Below, piece by piece: positions 1-9,400 of a stretch of 64,000 nt of DNA. The stretch covers positions 8,804,001 to 8,868,000 of the forward strand of contig OX442322.1 of assembly GCA_949358305.1 (NCBI GenBank), read 5' to 3'. This DNA is from Strigamia acuminata. Taxonomy: Eukaryota; Arthropoda; Chilopoda; Geophilomorpha; Linotaeniidae. The position numbers were made by a program, and so were the translations under genes. Positions within the stretch are counted from its first letter, which is position 1. Every line of letters starts with the position of its first letter. The notes beneath the pieces were generated by a model, which had not been told where the DNA came from, did not search any database, and saw nothing but the letters and a program-made list of their open reading frames with translations.

Positions 1-727
1 TTACGGTTGTCCAGCAAAAGTCTTCTCGGACAACAGTAAAACCTTTGAAAAAGGAAGTACACAAATTCAGTCATTGGGAAAACTGATTGGCCGTTCGGAC
101 ATAAAAACATTTCTGTCTGAGAAAAGGATTGTATGGACATTTATCCCTCCACTTTCACCGTGGATGGGAGGAGCTTGGGAGAGACTAGTCCGTTCAGTAA
201 AGGATAAATTGCGGAAAACTTTATTGAGACACACTGTGGATTTAGAAAATTTACAAACCTTGGTTCTTGAGATCAGCTCCGTGTTGAATTCACGACCTTT
301 GTCGTATGTACACGAAAATATAGACGGCGGCAGAATCCTTTCACCTGAAAACTTTTTAACGGGAGGTATGCCGAAATACATGATCAACAAGACCTTGAAT
401 GCAATCAAGAAAAGTGACCTTCGAAAACTCGACAAGAAAAGAAGACAGTTCATTTGGGATTTTTGGAGTATATGGAAACACAGTTACTTGATGCAGTTAA
501 GAAACTTTTATGAGACTAAAGGAGATAAATCTTTTCAAAACCCCAAAATTGATCAGATTGTTCTTCTTGAAAAGATGGGAACCAACCCTTACTTTTGGCC
601 TCTTGCCAGAATAAAACAAGTTTTTCCTGGTGATGATGGACTAATTCGCATCGTCAGTGTTGTGCTTCCCGATGGAAGAGAGTTGCGTCGTTCTGTAAGG
701 CATATTAGAGCCCTTGAACTTGATTGA
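1..727 (+). CDS. BEL/Pao pol polyprotein, integrase C-terminal part (partial)
   Basis: The frame is open from base 2 and ends in TGA at 725-727; the start is outside the window. It encodes the second half of a BEL/Pao integrase, which joins element cDNA to host DNA. The second catalytic Asp lies in the SDNSKTF motif (codon 29-31) and the catalytic Glu in GGAWERL (codon 179-181). The tail has the family C-terminal domain (DUF5641 type) with NPYFWPLARI and ends in RRSVRHIRALELD. It is clearly homologous to the pol at 6407-11668 but differs at many codons, so it is a diverged subfamily. No frameshift or internal stop is seen in this part. Confidence 0.9.
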   Translation, partial: YGCPAKVFSDNSKTFEKGSTQIQSLGKLIGRSDIKTFLSEKRIVWTFIPPLSPWMGGAWERLVRSVKDKLRKTLLRHTVDLENLQTLVLEISSVLNSRPLSYVHENIDGGRILSPENFLTGGMPKYMINKTLNAIKKSDLRKLDKKRRQFIWDFWSIWKHSYLMQLRNFYETKGDKSFQNPKIDQIVLLEKMGTNPYFWPLARIKQVFPGDDGLIRIVSVVLPDGRELRRSVRHIRALELD

Positions 728-785
728 TGTGTGTTTTGCAGACTTCTCTCATCTCTCTTCTCTCTCTTTCTCGCTGGCAATTCGT
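728..785 (+). promoter_or_regulatory. 3' terminal pyrimidine tract with GCTGGCAA before LTR
   Basis: Between the pol stop and the LTR lies a C/T-rich stretch followed by CGCTGGCAATTCG. A polypurine tract would be expected here as the plus-strand primer, but none is visible on the sense strand. The same layout recurs before the 3' LTR of all BEL and N families in the window. Confidence 0.55.
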
Positions 786-799
786 TGTTGCAAACAACG
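783..799 (+). other. Hairpin across the 5' edge of the LTR
   Basis: CGTTGTT and AACAACG form a perfect 7-bp stem around GCA. The first three bases belong to the internal region and the rest to the LTR. The equivalent stems at 21899-21916 and 62657-62673 have different but still paired bases. Confidence 0.6.
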
Positions 800-1097
800 T
801 GGAATAATTTAGAAACTACTTTTATTGCCAATTTGTGTCTGAATAAATGTTTCCAAAGTGTGTTTTATTTTGCATAACATTTCAGTTTTTATTTAAAGGA
901 TTTTTGCATTATTAAAATGTTTTTAGTGCTTTCAGATACTGATGTTTGATGAAATGTGATATTCCATTGTTTATTGCATTTATTTCTAGTGTTTATTGCG
1001 TGATTTTGTGTTACTTTATTCATTTTCTATCAATTTGTGTGATTTCGGGTGAAATTTGGTGCATTTGTCGTTAAACAGTTCACTAGTGTTATCGACG

Positions 1098-1105
1098 TGA
1101 CGTCA
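1098..1105 (+). promoter_or_regulatory. TGACGTCA (CRE/ATF-type site) in LTR
   Basis: A perfect palindromic cyclic-AMP response element consensus, kept at the equivalent place in the other BEL-A LTRs (12184-12191, 22229-22236, 62213-62220), although flanking bases differ. A role in LTR transcription is inferred. Confidence 0.5.
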
Positions 1106-2171
1106 TATTTCAAGTTCTAGTTCGGTTTTTGTTCAAACTTCTAACCTTCCGTTTGGACGGAATTTTGATGGTTAGAATTGTTTTTGACATTGTTTTAGAC
1201 TAATTTGGGGGTGATCTGTTGATTCGTGCACTCTAATTTCGTCCCGGAACAGCCGTTTTTCTGCTACGAGCGATCGTGACGGACCCCGCATGTGCGTTGC
1301 CGTCCAAGATCGTTTCGTTCGGTTTGCGGTTGATTTCAAGTGTTCTTTCATTAAAAAGTGTCTTGTTTTGCGGGAAATTACATTCCCTGAACTTATTTAC
1401 TTATTTCAAAGTGTTTACATAAGTTATTTCTTGTGTTGAAATTCAAACCTTGTGTTTTGCCGCCAATGTAGAGTTTACCGGACGCCATGTTGGATTTTGC
1501 CGATGATTTGTAAATCTTTCATGTCGCTTTGTTTTTATATCTCAATTGGTGTTAGTACTATTTAGTTTTAATGTATTTCAATGCAAAATCTTTACTTATT
1601 TGGTTTTGTGTGTGACTTTGAATTCAAACTTGATGATTATGTCATTTTGCTTGTCTTTGATTGGTTAGGCCCAATTGTCTGCCTAGCGATCACTGTTTTC
1701 GCTGTTTTCTCAGTGTTTTGATTAACGAATTTTGTTGTTACGATAGACTTTATTATTCCTGAGTTTTTTGTGCTCATTTTGAGCTATTACACATTATTTT
1801 TAATACATTTCTCGTAATTTGTTGTCTTTGCTTGAAATTGCATTTCCTCCGTTTCCGTGGCAACGGAGTATTTTCTTTATTGTACTTTGACGACAATTGG
1901 CTTGTTGCGTGCCTTTTGATTGATAATGTGTAATTATTGAGTTGCCATTTTATATTTGATTAAAATAGTCGTGTTAATGTTAACTCTTGTATTTTCTGCT
2001 TTTGACCCATTTCCAATGTGTCCTGAGTAGAGAACCATTTTTCCCAGACTGGCCAATGGATCAGCAAGCACTTGGATACCATGCAAAAGTGTTTCCAACA
2101 GTTAAACCTTCATGTAACAGGAGATTTTGAGGCGAATCAAGTGCATTTCCACACGGTACACGTACGAATTT

Positions 2172-2183
2172 CACTATACGATC
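2172..2183 (+). promoter_or_regulatory. U5 motif CACTATACGATC, complementary to tRNA-His D arm
   Basis: The 12-mer ends 74 nt before the LTR end. Its complement matches the D-arm region of a metazoan tRNA-His (recalled, not searched). The same motif sits at nearly the same distance in BEL-A copies 2, 3 and 5 and in the unrelated BEL-B LTR. Confidence 0.5.
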
Positions 2184-4448
2184 GTTTGAGTTTGTTGGCG
2201 GGAGTTTCGAATCGCCACATCTCAGTTCTTCTCTGTTCCTGTTGACTGACCGCAACACTTTCAACCGAGCTGCGCTTTACGAATGCGCCTTGAACAAGGA
2301 GGTACCCGATGGACTGCACGTCCGCACTCGGGCCACCGTGTAGCCTGTTGTGAGCAGACTACCACGAAGACTGAAACTTCTTTAACCGAGAGGGAAATAG
2401 AAACTAGATCTAGTTAAAACCCCATGCTCCAATAAGGAGGCTACTGTATGAACGCTTGGCCCACCCCGAGTCGGAACCAATATGATTGAACCGAGAAACG
2501 AGAGAAGAGGGGGGGTTGCTTGACGTCCCTGATTGCGAGGGGCGTCACACATAGACATGAGCAGAAGGACTTGCCAGTTGCCAACCGCATTACTGGAACC
2601 GGTAAGCAACTGCAAGTCGACAATTGACTCGCTCACATACCCATTGACCACATCGTCGATCAGCAAGCCGACTTCCGGAAATCGCCACTCTACTGAAAGC
2701 ACGTGTTGTCCAATGACTAAAACGTGTTGCCGAGTGCCGGCGCCAAGAAGGCCGCACACACACGTCCTTCGACCCATCCTAGAGTGGGCTCCCTGCCTAG
2801 TGCATGTCTGCCTCACTGCAGAGCTAGGGATGAAAGACTAACAACAACTACTCAGTCGCGGGAAGCAAACGTAGAAATAGGGGCCGCCAAAAGGCGCAGG
2901 GACTTTGTCTCGGACACGACATCTAACAGAGTATGGCAGTGCAAACCTGCCCTCTGTAACACATCGAATGGCAGTCCTTGCTGTGCACAGCAAAAACGAC
3001 CATCCAAAACAAGTACCTATACCCTAACGCCACGCTAGCTAGCCGCAACCCAAAAATAGCAAGCAAGCTATTTCCTAAACGAATAAGCTAAAATGTCCAA
3101 ATTCTAAGGTTGCCCCAAAGAACTAGAATAACTAAACTCCCTTTTTTAAACGATAAAAGGCGAGACTAATCACTAATGAAGACTCATGAAACGCTACGGA
3201 CGTTTCCACGAAGAGAAAGCGAAAATGCAGAACGTACATCACCAGCGGTAGACACTGGGTGCAGCGGACAACAACAGAAACTGGACTTGCCCAGTGGGCG
3301 GTGCGGATCGGCTGCTCTAAACTTCCAGCACCGACAGAAGTCACACGCCTATCTAAATCCAAACCCACTTGCAAACAAGTCGTATAACAATCTAACCGAA
3401 CAGAAATTGACGGACAGATAAGAACCGACTGACCTCACGGGCCAGCGCTCGCTCAGCTAGACATGAGCAGCAAAAGAACGAATCTCGTTCTAAAAACAAG
3501 AAACGTTCTACAAACACTCGAATACAAACGGGTGTGCCCTCTCCCAAAGCGGAGAGATGATCGACACCAGAGCTCACGAGGAAACTCGTGCGGCACACGA
3601 AAAACATTGGACACAAAACGTAAAGACTAGAGGTCGTCCACATTCCAAACACAAGAGCAGGCTCACATGACGAGAAGAAGCCAGATCACTCAAGGACCCC
3701 CCTGACCGCCGCTCTGATAGGCGGGAAGGACGAGGAGAAGGAACTGGTTGGCTCACAATAGCTAGTAATTTAACTTTAGCGTAGGGCAGAAAGCTAAAAG
3801 CGGGAGTTAATCGACCCCGAGCTGACGACTAACTGGCCAACACCACTAAAAATTTGCAAATGTGACGACGCTCCTGTCATTAAGCCTAAAAATTTCTTAA
3901 AAAGACTACACGAAAAAGGGAAAAACCCCGGGAGATCAAAGAACTCAAGTCCAAAGAGCTAATAACGTGGTAAATTGGCAAACTCGATTAAAAAGGGAAA
4001 CTTGGAAACAAGTAGCTTTGCTTCTCACATATTAAACCAAAAATTCTTACCAAAAACGTGAGTGAACAAAGAATAAAGCTATTAACCAGCACAGGCATAA
4101 ATGCGATCAGAAAATTGGACTCCCTTATTAAATCCAGACACAGAAAGCCAATAAATACGTACAAATCATTCTTTGGCACTTAAACAATGAACTGAGGACA
4201 ATAGCAACCTAACCGTAAGCGAGGAGGGCAAAAACAGAAGTTTAGGGTTTAAGGGGACTCCAAACAAGGCGCAAATAGGCGTGGAAACTAGCTACACTTG
4301 CACAACGACGTATGCAGAAGCATGAAACAGAACTAACGCCCCAAAACTCCCAAAACAACCACAATTTCCCCCAAAAACCTTAAAATTAACATTTGATGAA
4401 AACGAGAAAATATAATCGACAAAAAAACGAAATCTTCATTGCCGACTC

Positions 4449-4465
4449 TAGTACATTGCGTTGTG
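4449..4465 (-). promoter_or_regulatory. N1 leader motif, anticodon-arm complement of tRNA-His
   Basis: The plus strand reads TAGTACATTGCGTTGTG; in sense this is the conserved CACAACGCAATG followed by TACTA. It agrees with recalled tRNA-His at 15 of 17 bases. Confidence 0.45.
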
Positions 4466-4992
4466 TATAACTGGCGGCCGACTGACGCTTGAAGAGTGAC
4501 TCTTCCAAACTCGGTGACCATTCTGTGTGCGCTGACGGCACGAATCTTTTGGCGGGACTGTCCGGTACAACTGAGAGAACTCGCTCTGCTGCTGAAGAAA
4601 CAACTCGACTGGAATCTTGACCGCGTCGCTTGTGAGACGACGCACGTCTGTGTGGACACAGCCTCGTACTGTCCAACGAACTGGGCACACGAAATCCTGG
4701 AAAATCTTGCCGAAACTCTCTCCATCGACGATCCCGAAGTGGTCGCTGCATTCCGCCATACGACGCACTCGTACTGGGCGAATCTGTGACGAATTTCGCC
4801 ATCCCGAGCAGCAATTCTCGATTTGACCGACAGCCACACGCATTGCGCTTGTAAATGCGCTGGCTTCACACGATGCGTCTGTCGTCACTAAGCGCTGGCA
4901 GCCTCCACTGCAATTACCGATCTTGTTTCCGAAAATGGCGGCGATGTCACCCATTTTCGAACTCACGGCAACCTGACGACACTTGGCTAGCA

Positions 4993-5016
4993 TCCTGGTC
5001 AAGCAAAACGGCACCA
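4993..5016 (-). other. N1 primer-binding site with 7-nt insertion
   Basis: In sense it reads TGGTGCCG, then TTTTGCT, then TGACCAGGA. The outer parts join to give the tRNA-His primer site seen intact in BEL-C and N4. Confidence 0.6.
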
Positions 5017-5020
5017 ACTT

Positions 5021-5793
5021 TGTTTCTAGCAGTGCTTGAAGACCGTGTTGCACTCTAGAAGACATTTGAAAATGGTTAAAATAAATAACCCTATTTACCA
5101 GAACTTGTGAAGAATCCCAAAGAAGAAAGTCCATTACAGGAAAAAACCTTGATGTGAAACCTGTAAAGTGAGCTGTGAACATGTTGGGACAATTCAATAC
5201 TATTGTGCTCAAGTTAGCACACAAAAACGAATTTATTGTAAGGTTAAAATCTATCAAAACATTACACATAAGAGAGGAGAAAATCAACGTTACTTAGGAC
5301 TAGAAAAAACATATAACAAGTCAGAGTAGTTGCTGCGCAACCTACAACAATTAGAGCAGCGGCTCTTAGCAACGAGTGGCAACAATCACTCGCAAGAGGC
5401 GAATTGTCCCTCTAGTGACAAAATGATAAAGCGTATACAAGAAAATACACAGTTTCGAGTATAAAATCATTACAAAAGGCACAAAAACGTAATAAATTAA
5501 GACAAAGTGTTTCAAATAAACGAACTAACTTAGGAACTAACAGCAGCAACTCTTTGGACGAATCCAAGCAGTAAAACTCCAAAGAATCAAAGAAAAGATA
5601 CAAGATTACCTTAAAAAAGACAGCTTAAATCAGGTAAAACATAACTCCCACGTCACAAACTACACGAAATTCATTTAACCTTTAGCCAAAACTTAAGCTG
5701 CACTATTAACTAAACACAAACTTAAATTAATGATTAATCAAAGCAAATCCGCTATTGCGATAGCAAAAATCCATGTTGCGCGTGCTCGCAACA
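5021..5793 (-). repeat. 5' LTR of N1 (773 bp)
   Basis: In sense it starts TGTTGCGAGC at 5793 and ends AACA at 5021. It carries the N4-type U5 end, with TGCTTGAAGACC where N2, N3 and N5 have TGCTTTGTGGCC. Confidence 0.85.
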
Positions 5794-6406
5794 GTTGTAT
5801 TGGGTATTCCATTGTTGTTTTTGCTTTTTCATTTGCTAGTCTTAAAGGGAAATTTCGTAAAGTGTATTTTATTGAAAATCTTAAAAGTGTTCTATTTAAT
5901 TTTGTGCATGCATCTCCATATAACTGCCATAAGCAGGGGAGATTAGATTCTTTTGATGCTAGTTACTGGTCAGTCTCTCATTGCAAGGGCTGTCAGTTAT
6001 TATCTTGAATTTTATGATAGAGTTTTGGCGAGATTTGTTCCAAACGAACCGTCAATTATTTCAAAACTGTGCAGGACTTTTTGAGTCACGTTTTTCATAC
6101 GTGATCAAGGTCGCTCGTCTGTTTTAGCATCCTTGATTGTTAAAACATTCGATATTCGTGTATTTTCAATTTGCTTTTCTTGTCACGTGGGCATTAAAAC
6201 TTTGAAAAATTCAGTTCTTTTTAAGTGTGAAATTTCTGATTTTATTCTTTTTGGGGTATAAAATTGTGATTTTATTCTTTTTAAGTTTTCATTCATTTTG
6301 AAGTGTAAAATTTTGAATTTTATTCTTTTTGAGTTTCATTGCAAAGTGTTATTTTGTTGTTCAAGTTATTGTCTTCTGTTTTAAAATTGACCGCCGTGAA
6401 TTTGAA
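5794..6406 (+). other. Leader (5' untranslated region) of BEL-A copy 2
   Basis: This AT-rich stretch joins the N1 insertion to the gag start. I see no ORF with a domain, no LTR end and no primer site in it, so the 5' LTR and primer site of copy 2 should lie left of the window beyond N1. The first bases, GTTG, are the expected target duplication of N1. T-rich repeats with TTTTATTCTTTTT recur near 6240-6330. Confidence 0.6.
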
Positions 6407-9400
6407 ATGGAGAGAGATAGCACAACAGAGCCAACAATGCGTGATCTGCTCACTGAGGAGCAGATTGAAACAATGGAACAACGTTGGGAATCGCAAGTTA
6501 CAGCAATGAATCATCTGTTGTCTATATCGGAGAAGACAGCAGATCCAGGAGAACTGGAAGCGCTGGTGCAAACTGCGAACCCAAAAGAGACACGGATAGT
6601 AGGTGCTTTGAATGAATTACAGAATTATTCCGACCACCAATTTTATCTGGAATGCATTGACAAGCTTGAGACTATGCAAGCTAGAGTGGATCTTCTTCGC
6701 AGGAGATACGAAATTTCCAAGCGATCAATTCCTACGTTGGGAGGAAGATTAAATACGTCTACAAGCTTCAATGCAAACACATCTATGAATGCGACAGCCT
6801 CGTTTAGAAAAAATTCGAAGCTGCCCAAACTGGAATCCGTAAAATTCGACGGAGATATTCTGAAGTACAAAACGTTCAAAAGCAACTTCGAGACCTCCGT
6901 ACACAAGGATCCAGACCTGAGTAACGTTGAGAAACTACAATACTTGCAGACCATGTGCATTGGTGAGGCAGCGACTCTCATCTCCACCTTCCCTTTGATC
7001 GAGGAATCATATGACTTAGCCAGAGAGGAACTCGACAGAAACTATGGTGATGAGGATGCCCAGCAAACTGCACTAATCAAATCCATTAGAGACTTAAAAA
7101 CAATTTCCAGTGTATATCCAACCAAAGCGATAAAAGCAAACTTGACGAAAATTTCTGCGACAATAAGACTGCTCGAGCAATTAAAGATTCCAATTCAAAC
7201 TTCCGGAGCTTTCTTATTGCCCGACATAATTAGCAAGTTTCCGAATTCCATGGCATTGAGGTTCTACCAGGTTCACGGAATGCAAAACAAGAATATCGTG
7301 ACATTGCTCAATTTCTTTTTGAATGAAGTTGCAATGGCTGAGAGAACTGAAAACGTTTCTTCCTCTGAAAAATCGAAAAAAGAAAAGAATGAGAAGTCTG
7401 AAGCTGAGAAACAGAAAGCTAAGGGTTCAATGACCACGTGTGCAGCCACTCAAGACGCCAAGCAGTCTACAAGTGCAAAGACAAAGAGTGAACCTAAATC
7501 GGACAACAAAAGTGCGCCTTCAAAGACTGTAAAGTGCATTTTTTGTGACGACAATCATCTGAATGGATCGTGCGGAAAGGAGTACGAAATCAATGCAAAA
7601 ATCGAAATAGTTAAGAAAAACAGACTTTGTTTTAACTGTTTCAGAACTGGACATAGAGTCGGTGATTGCAAAGTCAAATTTTCCTGCAAGCATTGCGGTG
7701 GGAGACATCACTCCACCATTTGCAAAAAACAAGAAGTGAAGAATTCTCCAAGCAATGTAGAGAAGCCGAAGGAGCCACAAGTGACGACCCACGTCTCATG
7801 TGCCATCTCCACGACCCTTCAATTAATGATTTTCACCGCGGATTTAAAAACGAAGTCTGGTGGATTTCATCATATTCGTGGCATGATTGATCCGGGCAGC
7901 CATAGGTCATTTGTTACCACTGCATTGGTCAATCGTCTCAAGTTGAGGAAATGTGGAAGTATATCGGCGACCACTCAAAGATTTAATGACTCTACGCCAG
8001 CAGAAATAGACTACGATGTTTTCAACATAAATCTCAAGTCAAAACATGATGAACAAGATATCAAGTTGACCATGTTATCCGTTGAAAACCTTCCGAGAGT
8101 GCAAGGAATCTTGAATCCTTCTGTCATAGAAAAGGTGAAGAAACTGAAAATGGAGTTAGCCGAAGATTTGCCAGCAACGACTGCCAATGTTGACCTCCTG
8201 TTAGGAGTTGACGTTTGGTGGAAAATTGTGAAAGAAGGTCGCAAGAAGATTAATGAAGATCTTGGACTTATCAACACGTTGTTCGGATGGGTACTTTCCG
8301 GTGCAGCTGGAAATACCAGCCTGTTTGAAGAGGAAGCCGATCTTACATCGTGTTGCAATACCTGCCAGATCGATATTAATCAGAAGCTGGACAAATTGTG
8401 GAATCTGGAAGCGATAGGAATAAATTCTGGAGAAAAAGAATCTGACTTTACCAGAGACAGATTTGAAAAGACAACCCAGCGAATGGATGACGGAAGATAT
8501 GAAGTCTTGTTGCCATTCAACGGTTTAGAAGAGGATTTGGACTCTAATTGGGAAAAATCGATAAACCAATTGGCAAATACTCTCAAACGAATAGACACGA
8601 ATGAAGATCTCAAGAAGAGGTATGATGAGGCAATAATGCAATACGTTGTAGAGGAACATGCCGAAGAGGTTCCCAAAGAAGAACGTTTTTTGAGAAAAGG
8701 CATCTATAATATTCCTCACCACCCCGTTGTGAAGGAGGACAGGGATACGACAAAATTTAGGATCGTGTTCAACGCATCGTCTGCCAAAAAAGGAAAACTT
8801 TCGTTGAATGAGTGCTTGTACCCTGGCCCATCTTTAAATCCAGACTTAATTCTTGTGTTGGTGAGATTTAGACTATATTGCATCCCTGTAATCGCTGACA
8901 TTAAGCAGGCTTTCCTTCAGGTTTTGATTAACCCTACACATAGGAATTTCTTACGTTTCTTATGGGTTACTCGTGACTATTTCAAACAACCGTATTCGTG
9001 GCAAAACCTGTGGAATAACATACTAATTTTGAGGATGATTGTCGTACCATTTGGGGTAATATCTTCTCCATTTCTCCTTTGTGCTACGATACGAAAACAA
9101 GCGAAACAATTTGAAGAAACTCATCCTAAAGAAGTAGATGCTTTAGATAGCGGAATCTTTATGGATGATTTGACTTCTGGAGGAGATTTCACCGCCGATA
9201 CAACGACACATGCAGAGAATTTGAAGATGATTCTAGACGACGGGAAACTTCCCCTTGTTAAATGGGCAACCGCTAGCAGAACCGTCTTTGAAAATCTTCA
9301 ATCAAAAAATTTTCACATGAGAGGTGAGAATTTTGACGACCTTCAAATCATCAAGATGTTGGGAATCTTATGGAATACACAAGACGACATGATTATGTTT

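Larger units (their letters stand above)
1..2257 (+). mobile_element. BEL-A copy 1, 3' part (pol end plus 3' LTR)
   Basis: This is the 3' end of a BEL/Pao retrotransposon whose 5' part lies left of the window. It consists of the integrase end of pol, a short 3' untranslated tract and one LTR. Directly after the LTR, at 2258, the sequence becomes N-element internal DNA matching 15102 onward in N2, so this copy is inserted inside element N1, in the opposite orientation. Its target duplication cannot be checked because the left junction is outside the window. Confidence 0.9.
786..2257 (+). repeat. 3' LTR of BEL-A copy 1 (1,472 bp)
   Basis: It starts TGTTGC and ends GCAACA, typical TG...CA LTR ends with a 6-bp inverted repeat. 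It shares an ordered set of motifs with the LTRs at 21902 and 61040: a TGACGTCA site (1098-1105), a long hairpin near 1271-1313, a CGCCATGTTGGA motif near 1483, a poly(A)-type region near 1960, and the U5 motif CACTATACGATC (2172-2183). Overall identity to those LTRs is moderate, so it marks a separate BEL-A subfamily. Confidence 0.88.
2258..5793 (-). mobile_element. N1: non-autonomous BEL-like LTR element, truncated by BEL-A copy 1
   Basis: This is a member of a roughly 5.9-kb non-autonomous family that I call N (a LARD-type element: LTRs and primer site, no pol). Sense is the minus strand: its 5' LTR is 5021-5793 and its primer site 4993-5016. The part beyond 2258 is displaced by BEL-A copy 1. 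It lies in the leader of BEL-A copy 2, in the opposite orientation. It is mosaic: its LTR and the stretch near 3840-4200 match N4, while its leader (4440-4990) matches N2. No domain-bearing ORF is present. Confidence 0.85.

Noticed and set aside
67-453. 128-codon minus-strand frame opposite the copy 1 integrase
   Set aside because: It is the reverse-strand shadow of a conserved integrase coding region.
6329-6406. 26-codon N-terminal extension of copy 2 gag-pol
   Set aside because: It would need a TTG start and is leader-like, T-rich sequence. ATG 6407 is the first ATG in frame and gives a normal Gag start.
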